NCBI GenBank assembly: GCA_009842205.1
Contig: VYFX01000001.1
Location: forward strand, 99,201 to 163,200
Length of the DNA stretch: 64,000 nt
Direction of reading: 5' to 3'
Source: Paracoccaceae bacterium
GTDB taxonomy: Bacteria > Pseudomonadota > Alphaproteobacteria > Rhodobacterales > Rhodobacteraceae
In this document: positions 49,904-59,384 of the stretch, piece by piece
How positions within the stretch are numbered: the first letter of the stretch is position 1
Layout: each line of letters opens with the position of its first letter
The notes under the pieces: model-generated
The model's database searches: none
What the model was told of the DNA's origin: nothing
Seen by the model: only the letters and a program-made list of their open reading frames with translations
Made by a program: the position numbers and the translations under genes

Positions 49904-50563
49904 ATGTCTGATAAATCAACCATAAACGAAATTACTCAGGAACAGCTGTTAGGCAAACTTGGAAACCTGCCCACTGATAAACGAAGCGTAGTCGCTATTG
50001 CTGCTCCTCCAGCAGCAGGCAAAACCACCTTGACCGACTGGCTGGTCGAGAAAATTAATGAAAACTCACAATTCAAGGCTCAGGCCCTCTATATGGACGG
50101 GTTCCACTTTGATAATATTCTCCTGACCAAAATGAACCTGCTGAAATGGAAAGGAGCTCCAAATACTTTTGATGTAAAAGGTTTGGAAAATACTCTGAAG
50201 AGATTGAATGTGTGTCCGGCTGAAGATGTTGTTGTACCGGTCTTTGATCGGTCCCTGGAAATAGCCCGGGCTGGCGCCAGTATAATTTCCAAAGATACAA
50301 ATTTGCTGATTGTCGAAGGAAATTATATCCTATGCGACATTTCTCCTTGGGATTCACTCAAGAAATATTTTGATCTGCGAATCCTGATTAATACTCCCAA
50401 AAATGTGTTAAAGGACAGGTTGAGAGAAAGATGGGAATACTATGGGTTGGATAATGAATCCATCCGTTTCAAGCTTTATGAAAATGACCTGCCGAATGGA
50501 GATTTCGTAATGGAGCACAGTAGGTTGGTTGATTACTACCTGATACAATCTCAAGGTGATTAA
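49904..50563 (+). CDS. P-loop sugar/nucleoside kinase-like protein (uridine kinase/PRK fold)
   Basis: A 219-residue kinase-like protein. The P-loop is APPAAGKTTL (34-43). The following YMDGFHFDN and FDRSLEIARAGA match the phosphoribulokinase/uridine kinase/pantothenate kinase group, and the LIVEGNYIL strand is typical. Close relatives in alphaproteobacteria are annotated as nucleoside/nucleotide kinase family or FrcK-like fructokinase; the sugar cannot be assigned here. Single gene, converging on the MotA/ExbB-like gene with 21 bases between. Confidence 0.82.
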   Translation: MSDKSTINEITQEQLLGKLGNLPTDKRSVVAIAAPPAAGKTTLTDWLVEKINENSQFKAQALYMDGFHFDNILLTKMNLLKWKGAPNTFDVKGLENTLKRLNVCPAEDVVVPVFDRSLEIARAGASIISKDTNLLIVEGNYILCDISPWDSLKKYFDLRILINTPKNVLKDRLRERWEYYGLDNESIRFKLYENDLPNGDFVMEHSRLVDYYLIQSQGD

Positions 50564-50584
50564 TTACCGGATTCAGTTTTCAGG

Positions 50585-51802
50585 TCAGTTCGAAATTGAA
50601 CTCAATTGTCGAATGATCTCACCTTTGGCATTGGCATTGTCCTCAAGTATCCTCAGCAGTTGAAGTTCAATACTTCTGAGTAACAAACGGGTTTCCGAAT
50701 CCCCGATGCCCAAGGCAATTTTTTCGAGTGATTCAGATAGTTGGGCTTGATTTTCCACAATTTGATAGAGGGCATTGGTTATATTTTGGCTTTGCTGCTC
50801 TCTTGACTCAAGGTCCTGGGTACTGGCTTCGGTATATTCCATTATTCTGGAGAACATCAGATTTAAATCTCTGACCGCTTCCATTGTCTCAGCCTTGTTT
50901 TGCTCGGAAATGATAAACAAATTCCTCATCTCCAGCAGCAAATCCGAAATTTCCTGTGAATAAGGTGTTGCGGAGTAGGACTCATCCTGGATTTCCACTC
51001 CAGGCTGGCTGACACCAATTTTGGTGATTTTTGAAACCCAATCCTCCAGGGTTCGATAAAACCTGTTCTGGCTGTTGCTGACAAATAAATCCAGCAACCC
51101 AACCACCAGGGAACCAATCAATCCCATCAGTGATGAGGAAAAGGCCAGTCCCATACCACTAAGGGGTCCTTCCAAACCTACTATTATCACTTCAAAAAGA
51201 TTGCTTGTTGGTCTGTCTTCAGCAAGACTCTGGATAAATTCCGAGATCTGGGGAATGGCAATTGCAAGTCCAATAAAGGTTCCCAACAATCCCAAATAAA
51301 TGAGCAGATTGGTAATGTAGCGAGTACTCTCGCGATGTTCTTCGACTCTGGATGCCACCGTATCAAGTAATGATTGGGCTGAAACAGTTGTTAAACGCAA
51401 TCTCTTGGATGTAGACCCCAACAAACTTGAAAGGGGAGCCAATAGGCTTGGTGCCGAAGGAAGATTATCCGTACCGCTGGAGTTTATGAAAAGACCGATC
51501 CACCTTACCGACTTGAAAATGAGAAAAATCTGTGAAAAACTGGTGACTACTCCCCAAAGGAAGACAAAAATAATCAATCCTAAAATGTAACCTGAATACT
51601 TGGATTGATAGAAAAATTCCGTGATGTTTTCCCAAAATATGTAAACACCACATATTACAGCCAATACCACCAACAACATGGATACCATCTGGGTAAATGG
51701 TTGCTCGAAATATGTATAAAATTCTCCCCCTTGGGTGGAGTCTTGTGACCCTTTATCACCGGATGATTCCCGTGACCCAAATGGAAAGTTAAATATTTTC
51801 AT
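50585..51802 (-). CDS. MotA/TolQ/ExbB-like proton-channel protein
   Basis: A 405-residue inner-membrane protein with four hydrophobic helices (about 40-57, 71-95, 163-185, 217-240). The last two show the MotA/TolQ/ExbB pore pattern: LLIYLGLLGTFIGLAIAIPQ and GPLSGMGLAFSSSLMGLIG. A C-terminal helical tail (about 280-405) is rich in Glu and Gln and probably coiled. In relatives this gene is normally followed by the MotB-like peptidoglycan-binding gene. Here that partner, at 37369-40002, is about 10.6 kb away with unrelated genes between. The pair would form a 5:2-type proton-driven motor or force transducer. Confidence 0.87.
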   Translation of the reverse strand: MKIFNFPFGSRESSGDKGSQDSTQGGEFYTYFEQPFTQMVSMLLVVLAVICGVYIFWENITEFFYQSKYSGYILGLIIFVFLWGVVTSFSQIFLIFKSVRWIGLFINSSGTDNLPSAPSLLAPLSSLLGSTSKRLRLTTVSAQSLLDTVASRVEEHRESTRYITNLLIYLGLLGTFIGLAIAIPQISEFIQSLAEDRPTSNLFEVIIVGLEGPLSGMGLAFSSSLMGLIGSLVVGLLDLFVSNSQNRFYRTLEDWVSKITKIGVSQPGVEIQDESYSATPYSQEISDLLLEMRNLFIISEQNKAETMEAVRDLNLMFSRIMEYTEASTQDLESREQQSQNITNALYQIVENQAQLSESLEKIALGIGDSETRLLLRSIELQLLRILEDNANAKGEIIRQLSSISN

Positions 51803-51917
51803 ATTTTTAGATACCTCTCAAGGCGCAAGCAAACAACACCAAACTAATCACAAGACTTACTTTCTGAAACCCTTTAATTATATAATCTATAAATAAAATA
51901 ACATTAAAGAGGTTGTC

Positions 51918-52859
51918 ATGGATGCTGTTTTGTATCAGGGGTATATTGGATTAGTAATAGTAATTGGGCTATTCATTCTGATTTTCTTCTTTATGATGGT
52001 CAAGTCAATACCACAAGGGGAAAACTGGACAATCGAACGATTTGGTCGATTTGCTAGAACTCAGCAACCCGGCCTAAGACTCATAATACCATTAATCGAG
52101 CGTGTTGGGAAGAAAGTCAACATGATGGAAAATGTCCTGAATGTTGGTGCCCAGGAAGTTATTACTCGTGACAATGCTACGATTTCGGCTGATGCCATTG
52201 CTTTCTATCAGGTCATCGTTGCTGAAAAGGCCTCCTATGAAGTCAGGGATCTGGTCAATTCCCTGGAAAACCTGATCCAAACCAATATCAGATCTGTGAT
52301 AGGATCCATGGATCTAGACGAATCTCTTTCCAACCGGGATCAGATAAACAGTCGGTTGCTAATGGTTATTGACGAAGCTGTCAAACCCTGGGGCGTCAAG
52401 GTAACCAGAATTGAAATCAAGGATCTGACCCCTCCTCCCAATATATCGGAAGCCATGGCCCGGCAAATGAAGGCGGAACGGGATAAACGTGCCGAAGTAC
52501 TTCAGGCCGAAGGAGAAAAACAATCCGCCATATTGCGGGCTGAGGGTTTGAGAGAGGCACAGATCAGGGAAGCAGAGGGCCGGAAAGAGGCCGCCTTTCT
52601 GGATGCAGAGGCACGCGAAAGAGCAGCCGAAGCTGAAGCCAAGGCAACTGAAATGGTCTCGAAGGCCATTGCCGACGGTGATATTCAGGCAGTGAACTAT
52701 TTTGTTGCCCAGAAATACACCCAGGCCTTGGAATCAGTCGCTTCATCCCCAAACTCGAAAACCATCATGATGCCCCTTGAAGCAAGTAACCTGCTTGGTT
52801 CTGTTGCCGGTATCGTCGAACTGGTCAAGGGAGATACAAAAAAGCCTGATGATGCCTGA
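51918..52859 (+). CDS. SPFH/stomatin-family protein (QmcA type)
   Basis: A 313-residue membrane-anchored protein. One N-terminal helix (about 8-30) is followed by the band-7 domain, with ENWTIERFGRFARTQQPGLR and NVGAQEVITRDNATISADAI, then an Ala/Glu-rich helix built of repeated AEG/REA units (about 190-245). Such proteins form large ring or cage assemblies in membranes and act with NfeD proteins. The next gene, 17 bases downstream, encodes NfeD, so this is a standard SPFH-NfeD pair. It diverges from the MotA/ExbB-like gene with 115 AT-rich bases between. Confidence 0.93.
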   Translation: MDAVLYQGYIGLVIVIGLFILIFFFMMVKSIPQGENWTIERFGRFARTQQPGLRLIIPLIERVGKKVNMMENVLNVGAQEVITRDNATISADAIAFYQVIVAEKASYEVRDLVNSLENLIQTNIRSVIGSMDLDESLSNRDQINSRLLMVIDEAVKPWGVKVTRIEIKDLTPPPNISEAMARQMKAERDKRAEVLQAEGEKQSAILRAEGLREAQIREAEGRKEAAFLDAEARERAAEAEAKATEMVSKAIADGDIQAVNYFVAQKYTQALESVASSPNSKTIMMPLEASNLLGSVAGIVELVKGDTKKPDDA

Positions 52860-52876
52860 TCTCGAAAGGAAGAAAT

Positions 52877-53359
52877 ATGCCTGAACTGCTGACGGAATTG
52901 TCTCCCTGGGTATGGATTTCCCTTGGGTTTTTATTGGGAATTGTCGAGTTACTTGTAACCACAACCATTTTCATTTGGCCGGCCCTTGCTGCTTTGTTGG
53001 TAGGTATTGCAATGTTCATGACGAATCTGGGTTTTATTGCCCAGATATTGTTGTTTTTGATTCTTACCGTGGTTGTGGCGCTTGTGGGTCGATACCTGCT
53101 GCCAAAATTTGAAAATATTTTTGGTGGAAAGAACCGATCAATTCTCAACGACCCTACCAGAAGAAATATTGGTGAAATCGGAACTGTCATTTCTTTGGAT
53201 GAAAACGAGGGGATCGGGGTTTTCGGGGGAGTTCGCTGGCATTTTCGGTTACAAGAAGGTGTCTCTGTTGATAACGAAACCATAAAGAAGGTCAAGGTTG
53301 TAGATTCAACGGATTCCTTATTGATTGTACGGCCCCTTGTTAACCAAGACGCTCCCTAA
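52877..53359 (+). CDS. NfeD family protein
   Basis: A 160-residue protein with hydrophobic segments at about 10-30, 33-52 and 53-72, then an OB-fold C-terminal domain (DPTRRNIGEIGTVIS, GVFGGVRWHF, VKVVDSTDSLLIVRPL). This is the short NfeD form without the serine-protease domain. It is believed to associate with the SPFH protein encoded just upstream. Its last 20 bases overlap the convergent chaC gene. Confidence 0.9.
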   Translation: MPELLTELSPWVWISLGFLLGIVELLVTTTIFIWPALAALLVGIAMFMTNLGFIAQILLFLILTVVVALVGRYLLPKFENIFGGKNRSILNDPTRRNIGEIGTVISLDENEGIGVFGGVRWHFRLQEGVSVDNETIKKVKVVDSTDSLLIVRPLVNQDAP

Positions 53360-53909
53360 CCAGTTTATTCAATTTCTCCAGGTTGGAATCGGCAATACCC
53401 AGCTGGTTTAATCTGTTGACAGTTTTGCTGAGGTAATCACTATTCGGCCCAACATCCCCTCTGGCACTTGAGATTATATGTGCTTGCTGCTCAAGGGACA
53501 GGTTCCCAGTGTACTGTGGATGGTCAGGGTTGACAACATATAGCAGGGCGATTGGAGTTCTACCATCACTCAGATTGATGTTATCCGTACATTCAATATA
53601 AGCATAGGATATCAATTCCCTTTTATGCAAATATGACAGGACTTTCCGCTTATCCTCACGTTTACATCTTAGTGCCATCCCCCGACACTTTTCTCCCTTA
53701 CGTTTTTCAAGTGCCAATACCAAACCGGGATTTTCCGGTGTACCACGATAGTGTACGGACCACATACAAAATGATCTTCGATAGCCACACAAAACCGAGG
53801 GGATACTTTCAACTATTTCAAATCCCGGATTCCAAAGTAGAGAGCCATATGCAAAAACCCAGAGATCTGTATTATCCTCCTTGAATTTATCCCATATTTT
53901 ATCGTTCAT
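53340..53909 (-). CDS. chaC: ChaC-type gamma-glutamylcyclotransferase
   Basis: A 189-residue protein cleaving glutathione to 5-oxoproline and Cys-Gly, by analogy with ChaC proteins. The substrate-binding loop is FAYGSLLWNPGF (YGSL at 21-24) and the catalytic Glu is probably Glu98 in HKRELISYAY. CGYRRSFCMWSVHYRGTPEN is the conserved ChaC block. Length is typical. The 3' end overlaps nfeD by 20 bases, tail to tail. Confidence 0.9.
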   Translation of the reverse strand: MNDKIWDKFKEDNTDLWVFAYGSLLWNPGFEIVESIPSVLCGYRRSFCMWSVHYRGTPENPGLVLALEKRKGEKCRGMALRCKREDKRKVLSYLHKRELISYAYIECTDNINLSDGRTPIALLYVVNPDHPQYTGNLSLEQQAHIISSARGDVGPNSDYLSKTVNRLNQLGIADSNLEKLNKLVRERLG

Positions 53910-54137
53910 AAACCAATCTTAATCAAGAATTGAATACTGCACCCTGATTAGTGTTTCTTACTCCTAAAGCCAACAAGCATTTAAGCATTTTGTACAAACT
54001 ACTTCAAAGTTATTGACAATTTGGTTAATTCATTCAGGAATCCCCAGCCCATGACTAATCCAAATTTGGGCTAGTAATGAAATAGTTTTGAGAAAAAGTT
54101 ATAGTCCCTGATTTTATTCCTCGGGTAAATCAACGAA

Positions 54138-55088
54138 ATGCAACGTAATAAATTGTTCTTTTTGGTTGTGGCAATCGCCCTTCTTTCAGGGGTTTGGTCC
54201 ATATTTTGGTTTGTCAGGAGTAATATAACTGAAAACACCGTCCAATCCTTCCTTGATGAGGGAAATAACGACTGGGAATTTGATTATTCCGATATTTCAA
54301 TACGAGGATTTCCGAATCGAACAGATTTAAGGATTCATGATCTGAAAATCACCAATAGATATAACGAAACCGATTTGATGTTGGGGGATTTGAACATATT
54401 GAGTTTGGTTTACAACTGGAATGATTTTATAGTTGTATTTGCCCCATTGCAAAGTGCCGTGATCGGTGGTGTGGAATACATTATAGATTCTGACTATCCA
54501 CGTTCAAGCCTAAGTTTGAACAATCAATCAGGAATACCATTGAATTCATTTATTACCGAAATAAAGCAAACCAGTATCACCACATCCGAGGAAACAAACC
54601 TGAACTTAGATTCTGGCCTCTTCGCAATCAAGCCCGATGAGACCAACCCAAACAAATTTCTGGTTCATTTAAATTTGGACAATATTGCTCTGTCAAACGC
54701 AAGGACCCTGCTTGCCTTGGAACCATTTGATTTTGTAGTAAACGGTGAAGTGCTACTTTCCGGGTCTGATTCCAGCCAATGTATTTCAGTTGAGGAAGTT
54801 AATTTAAGTTCGCTCAATTTCAATTTTGATGAATTCGGACTACACCTAAAGGGTGAACTCAAGAATAAGTTTGGTTTACCAAATGGTTCTCTGTCAATTA
54901 CCCTTGGAGGCAAGAAAGTGAAATTCTTTGAACTGTTGGTAGCAAACGGTCTTCTCTCAAGAGACCAGTTCACCATCATTTCCAGATTGCCGATAGACAG
55001 CTATGAAATTCAGATTATTGATGGAAGTATAAATTTTCTGAATTTGGTGGATATCAAGGTTTTTGACTCTTTCCCCGAGTTTTGCTGA
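54138..55088 (+). CDS. DUF2125 domain-containing protein
   Basis: A 316-residue protein with an N-terminal membrane helix (about 6-26: FFLVVAIALLSGVWSIFWFV) and a long strand-rich, probably periplasmic part. DYSDISIRGFPNRTDLRI matches the start of DUF2125 proteins common in alphaproteobacteria, where the gene often neighbours the tyrosine-pathway dehydrogenase, as here. No function is known. The 3' end overlaps the convergent tyrA-type gene by 35 bases. Confidence 0.75.
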   Translation: MQRNKLFFLVVAIALLSGVWSIFWFVRSNITENTVQSFLDEGNNDWEFDYSDISIRGFPNRTDLRIHDLKITNRYNETDLMLGDLNILSLVYNWNDFIVVFAPLQSAVIGGVEYIIDSDYPRSSLSLNNQSGIPLNSFITEIKQTSITTSEETNLNLDSGLFAIKPDETNPNKFLVHLNLDNIALSNARTLLALEPFDFVVNGEVLLSGSDSSQCISVEEVNLSSLNFNFDEFGLHLKGELKNKFGLPNGSLSITLGGKKVKFFELLVANGLLSRDQFTIISRLPIDSYEIQIIDGSINFLNLVDIKVFDSFPEFC

Positions 55089-55995
55089 TTGCGCTCGTTG
55101 ACCGGCCGAAATCAGGTGAGGCAGTATCCTGACCGGCTTCGATTATACCCTGACGAATGGCTCGGGTCTTATGAAAGTAATCGAAAAGTTCTGGTCCATT
55201 TTCTGTTCTGATTAACCTTTGCAGGGCAAAGAGCTCTTCGGTAAATCTACCAAGGATATCCAGGGTTGCGTCCTTATTTGAGAGGAAAACATCCCTCCAC
55301 ATGGTCGGATCTGATGCTGCAATCCTCGTAAAATCCCTAAATCCTGCAGCTGAGTATTGGATAACTTCAGAATTCCTGATTCTATGAAGATGATCTGCGG
55401 TACCAACCATGGTATATGCTATGAGATGGGGTACATGGGATGTAACCGCGAGAACCGTGTCGTGGTGATCAGGATCCATAAGTTCCACCTTGGAACCCAA
55501 GGTCTGCCAAAAATTACTAAGTTCAGCGACTTTATCAGGGTCTGTACCCTTCAATGGTGTCATCAAACACCAACGGTTTTCAAATAGTTCGGCAAAACCT
55601 GACTCAGGACCGGAGAATTCTGTTCCAGCAAGGGGATGTGAAGGAATAAAATGTACATTGTCAGGTACATGACCAACGATCTTATCGATCACGAAACGCT
55701 TCACTGAACCCACATCAGTAAGTATCGAACCTTGTTTGAGTTTGGGCCCGATTTTGTTGGCAATGGTCTCAAAGGTACCTACAGGTGTACAAAGAATTAC
55801 CAGATCGGCATTTTCAACCGCTTCCTCTGGAGAAGGATACATCTTGTCGGCCAATCCGAGTTCCAGAGCCAATCTGGTAGATTCACTCGATTTGGTATGA
55901 CCTACTATATTTTGGGCAAGGTCATGTTTTCTGATTGCCAAAGAGATTGAGGACCCAATCAATCCGACACCTATCAAGGCAACGCGTTCAAACAC
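55054..55995 (-). CDS. tyrA: Prephenate/arogenate dehydrogenase
   Basis: A 313-residue NAD(P)-dependent enzyme of tyrosine synthesis. The nucleotide-binding loop is ALIGVGLIGSSISLAI. LTDVGSVKRFVID, HFIPSHPLAGTEFSGPESG and AVTSHVPHLIAYTMVG are the TyrA-family active-site segments; the His in SHPLAGTE is the conserved catalytic one. No ACT or chorismate-mutase domain is attached, as in the alphaproteobacterial arogenate/prephenate type. Whether it prefers arogenate or prephenate cannot be told. The 223 bases upstream to priA carry no recognised gene. Confidence 0.94.
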   Translation of the reverse strand: MFERVALIGVGLIGSSISLAIRKHDLAQNIVGHTKSSESTRLALELGLADKMYPSPEEAVENADLVILCTPVGTFETIANKIGPKLKQGSILTDVGSVKRFVIDKIVGHVPDNVHFIPSHPLAGTEFSGPESGFAELFENRWCLMTPLKGTDPDKVAELSNFWQTLGSKVELMDPDHHDTVLAVTSHVPHLIAYTMVGTADHLHRIRNSEVIQYSAAGFRDFTRIAASDPTMWRDVFLSNKDATLDILGRFTEELFALQRLIRTENGPELFDYFHKTRAIRQGIIEAGQDTASPDFGRSTSAISKTRGKSQKP

Positions 55996-56218
55996 TATCT
56001 CTAATCCTTCATATTCACACTGGGTGTTCTACTGCATAAATCAATTCAAAATGAATTGGTGCTGGTATTAACGAAACATAGTTATTTGGTCTGGAAAAGT
56101 AAAAAAAGAACCATTCCACATAGACAAGTTGCGATTTAGCCTGTTTTTCCAGAATATAATCAAACTGAAATACAAAGTACCCAATCAATTATCGCAAGGA
56201 TTGGAAGGCTTAACTGTT

Positions 56219-58402
56219 TCAAAGAAACCTTTGGGGGTCAACATCTATGGTCAACCTTATACTTCCGGGTATTTTGAACTGGTTTAACCATGCCCGTATG
56301 GCTCGTTGCACCCGCAAACCCCGTTCTGCCTTGATCAATAACCTGTATCGTACCCGTCCTTGGATTCTGGCAATCGGGGCAGGTGCAGGTCCGTATAATT
56401 CATAATTTTCATCCATTAGTGGTTTGGAATCCCGTGCCAAAGCCTGACTGAAACCTTCAACTTCATCAACATCCTTACCCGAAACTATTACTCCGATATA
56501 TTGACTGAAAGGGGGGCTTCCCGTAACCTCCCTTTCTCGACTTTCTTCTTCCCAAAAGGCCTCATCATTGTTGGACGTTATGGCCTGGATAACAGGATGA
56601 TCGGGATTCCATGTCTGCAACAAGGCGATACCGGGGATATCAGCCCTGCCGGAGCGACCGGTAACCTGACGGATGATCTGAAAGGTTCTCTCTGCTGCCC
56701 TGAAATCACCCCCTTGCAATCCCACATCCGCATCAATTACTGCCACGAGTGTGAGATAAGGAAAGTTATGGCCCTTGGCGATAATCTGGGTTCCTATGAT
56801 TATATCCACCTCACCTTTGGATATTTTTTCCAATGTATCCTTCAATTGCACGGGTGATTCGACCAGATCGGAAGACAAAACCTCGATCCGTGCTTGCTTG
56901 AAAATTGATTTCACCTCTTCAGCAAGCCTTTCTATACCTGGCCCCAAGGGAACCATCATTCCTTCGGCATGACAATCCGGGCATTTCTTGGGAACCACAC
57001 TTCTGGCTCCGCATTGGTGACAAATCATCTCATTGAAATAACGGTGCTCAACCAGTCGGGCATCACAATCGGTACAACCGACCTGATTACCGCAATTGGC
57101 ACAAACGGTAATTGGTGCATAACCTCTTCTGTTAAGGAACAAAAGTGATTGCTCTCCCTTTTGTAGCCTGTCGGAGATTTCCTTTATCAGAGCCCCTGAA
57201 ATCCATTTTCCGGAATTTTCAGTCTCACCCTTCATGTCGATAATGTCAATATCGGGAAGAGTGGCATCACCAAAACGCGAAAGCAAATCAACCCTTTTGT
57301 ATTTTCCCCTTGTTACGTTAACCAAGGATTCCAGCGAGGGTGTTGCGGAAACCAGAATTATGTTTGCCTTACACAGTGAAGCCCGCAAAACGGCCATGTC
57401 TCTGGCATTGTATATTATTCCGGAATCCTGTTTGTAAGAACTGTCATGCTCCTCATCAACGACGATGAGACCAAGATTGGAAAAGGGTAGAAACAGGGCT
57501 GACCTGGCACCTACCACAAGTTGGGCAGTTCCCTCACCAGCCATCCGCCAGACTTTTCTCTTTTGAACCTTGCTGACAGATGAATGCCATTCAAAGGGTG
57601 TCTCGCCAAATCTGTCATTGAACCGCTTGATAATCTGTGAAGTCAGGGCAATCTCAGGTAACAAAACCAATACCTGCTTCCCTTCCTTCAGCGTCCTGGC
57701 TATGACTTCAAGAAAAACTTCCGTTTTACCTGCTCCGGGAACTCCCTTAAGTAAAATCGGTGAAAATTCTTCCTGATCCAAAAAGCGAAAGATTTTATCC
57801 GTTGCTCTTCTTTGTTCATCATTCAATTCAACGGTATTGTCTTCGAGATTGAAAACAGGTACCTCATCCTTGATCAACCTTTCGGAAAATTGAAGAAAAC
57901 CTCCCGATTCCAAGCGCTTGAGCACATCCATTCCCACGCCTGTTTTGGTAATTACATCCTTTATCAGATATTCCCTTCCTAGCTTCAGAAACTCGAATAC
58001 CTTTTCACGGGTTGGAGTCATTTTAGGAGGAAGATTGCCATCCCACCAGCAACATTTTTCAACCTTGGGACCTTCTGTCGGTTCGGGCAATCTTGTGAGT
58101 CTGGCCAGAGTTGATGAAAGCGAAACAAGGTTATATTCAGCTACCTTTTCCAGAAACAACCGAAAATTGTCATCAAGGCCGGGTACATCCAAAACCTTGA
58201 TGATCGGACGGATCTTGCTTGGATCAAAATTACCTTCACCCTTGTTCCATACGACACCAACCACCTTTCTTGGTCCCAAAGGTATCAATACGAAGGAACC
58301 AGTATCCACTCCTGATTTGGAAACCCGGTAATCCAGCAATCCATCAATTGGCGCAGAAGGCAATACTCCTACCAAATCACCCGATTTGAATTCCCTAGCC
58401 AA
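56219..58402 (-). CDS. priA: Primosomal replication-restart helicase PriA
   Basis: A 727-residue 3'-5' helicase that reloads the replisome at stalled forks. The N-terminal DNA-binding domain is followed by Walker A LLKGVPGAGKTEVFLEVI and the DEEH box VVDEEHDSSYKQ. A zinc-binding cysteine block (CANCGNQVGCTDC, then CHQCG and CPDC) interrupts the helicase core as expected. The C-terminal part has GRSGRADIPG and the terminal PriA domain. Slightly shorter than E. coli-sized average but complete. Divergent from fsa. Confidence 0.97.
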   Translation of the reverse strand: MAREFKSGDLVGVLPSAPIDGLLDYRVSKSGVDTGSFVLIPLGPRKVVGVVWNKGEGNFDPSKIRPIIKVLDVPGLDDNFRLFLEKVAEYNLVSLSSTLARLTRLPEPTEGPKVEKCCWWDGNLPPKMTPTREKVFEFLKLGREYLIKDVITKTGVGMDVLKRLESGGFLQFSERLIKDEVPVFNLEDNTVELNDEQRRATDKIFRFLDQEEFSPILLKGVPGAGKTEVFLEVIARTLKEGKQVLVLLPEIALTSQIIKRFNDRFGETPFEWHSSVSKVQKRKVWRMAGEGTAQLVVGARSALFLPFSNLGLIVVDEEHDSSYKQDSGIIYNARDMAVLRASLCKANIILVSATPSLESLVNVTRGKYKRVDLLSRFGDATLPDIDIIDMKGETENSGKWISGALIKEISDRLQKGEQSLLFLNRRGYAPITVCANCGNQVGCTDCDARLVEHRYFNEMICHQCGARSVVPKKCPDCHAEGMMVPLGPGIERLAEEVKSIFKQARIEVLSSDLVESPVQLKDTLEKISKGEVDIIIGTQIIAKGHNFPYLTLVAVIDADVGLQGGDFRAAERTFQIIRQVTGRSGRADIPGIALLQTWNPDHPVIQAITSNNDEAFWEEESREREVTGSPPFSQYIGVIVSGKDVDEVEGFSQALARDSKPLMDENYELYGPAPAPIARIQGRVRYRLLIKAERGLRVQRAIRAWLNQFKIPGSIRLTIDVDPQRFL

Positions 58403-58713
58403 ATTTAATGGCCAATTGCAGTTATCCCGACCGCCATTGGAGTGGGAGATTGAATTCGGGGATTGATTAAGTCAATTACCGGTTGAAATTGAAACAAGAT
58501 TTTTGCCTTATTTTTATGCCAGTGTGATGGATGTCATTTGTTCAAGGAGATATCTGCTTCTACAAACACGCCCATCGGTTATATGGTATCCACAAATAAA
58601 CTATTCTTTGCTGGAGAAATAATTAAAACTATTATTGAATTAAAAGTCCTGTTAGGACATTTAAATTTAAACTTAAATTTTTACACTTCCAACCAAATCA
58701 ACTGGAAAAAGAC
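58403..58713. other. 311-base divergent intergenic region (priA / fsa)
   Basis: AT-rich, with a run of TTTAAATTT-type sequence near 58660-58680. It should contain both promoters. No RNA gene, repeat or convincing small gene was seen. Confidence 0.6.
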
Positions 58714-59367
58714 ATGGAATTCTTTGCTGATACCGCAGAAACAAAAGAAATTGCCGAGCTGATCGATCTCGGCCTGATAGATGGCATAACAACCAACCCT
58801 TCCCTGATCCGGAAATCTGGACGTGATGTGTTCCAGGTATTATCCGAAATATGTCAGATGGTGAAGGGTTCGGTAAGTGCTGAAGTTGTCGGTTTAACGG
58901 CAGAGGAAATGGTTTCCGAAGGCCGACGCCTTGCCGAGATTGCCTCAAACATCACGATCAAGGTCCCCTTGACCCTAGAGGGTTTGAAGGCTTGTAAAAT
59001 ACTTTCTTCTGAAGGCAGGCAGGTAAATGTAACTCTTTGTTTCTCATCAAATCAGGCTTTGCTAGCTGCCAAGGCTGGTGCAACCTACATAAGCCCCTTC
59101 ATAGGTCGCCTGGATGATCTTGGCATGAATGGAATGGAACTGATCGAGGATATAAGAATCATCTACGACAATTATGATTTCGATACAAAAATATTGGCTG
59201 CTTCCATCAGGTCTCCATTACATGTAAGAGATTCGGCCTTGGCTGGTGCAGATGTTGTTACCGTACCCCCGGCAATTATCAAGAAACTTGCCCAACATCC
59301 CCTTACAGACAAGGGTTTGGAAAGCTTTTTGGCCGATTGGGACAAAACAGGGATGAAAATAGTTTGA
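58714..59367 (+). CDS. fsa: Transaldolase/fructose-6-phosphate aldolase family protein
   Basis: A 217-residue TIM-barrel class I aldolase. The Schiff-base lysine is Lys83 in [17 protein letters not shown] at the start, [13 protein letters not shown] and [12 protein letters not shown] are signatures of the short transaldolase/FSA family. It interconverts sugar phosphates in the pentose phosphate pathway or cleaves fructose 6-phosphate; these two activities are not separable by inspection. It lies in the conserved fsa-DUF484-xerC cluster. Confidence 0.95.
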   Translation: MEFFADTAETKEIAELIDLGLIDGITTNPSLIRKSGRDVFQVLSEICQMVKGSVSAEVVGLTAEEMVSEGRRLAEIASNITIKVPLTLEGLKACKILSSEGRQVNVTLCFSSNQALLAAKAGATYISPFIGRLDDLGMNGMELIEDIRIIYDNYDFDTKILAASIRSPLHVRDSALAGADVVTVPPAIIKKLAQHPLTDKGLESFLADWDKTGMKIV

Positions 59368-59384
59368 ACAAAAATTCCACACAA

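Noticed and set aside
54000..54137. TTGACA at about 54014 as a -35 element for the DUF2125 gene
   Set aside because: No acceptable -10 hexamer at 16-18 bases.
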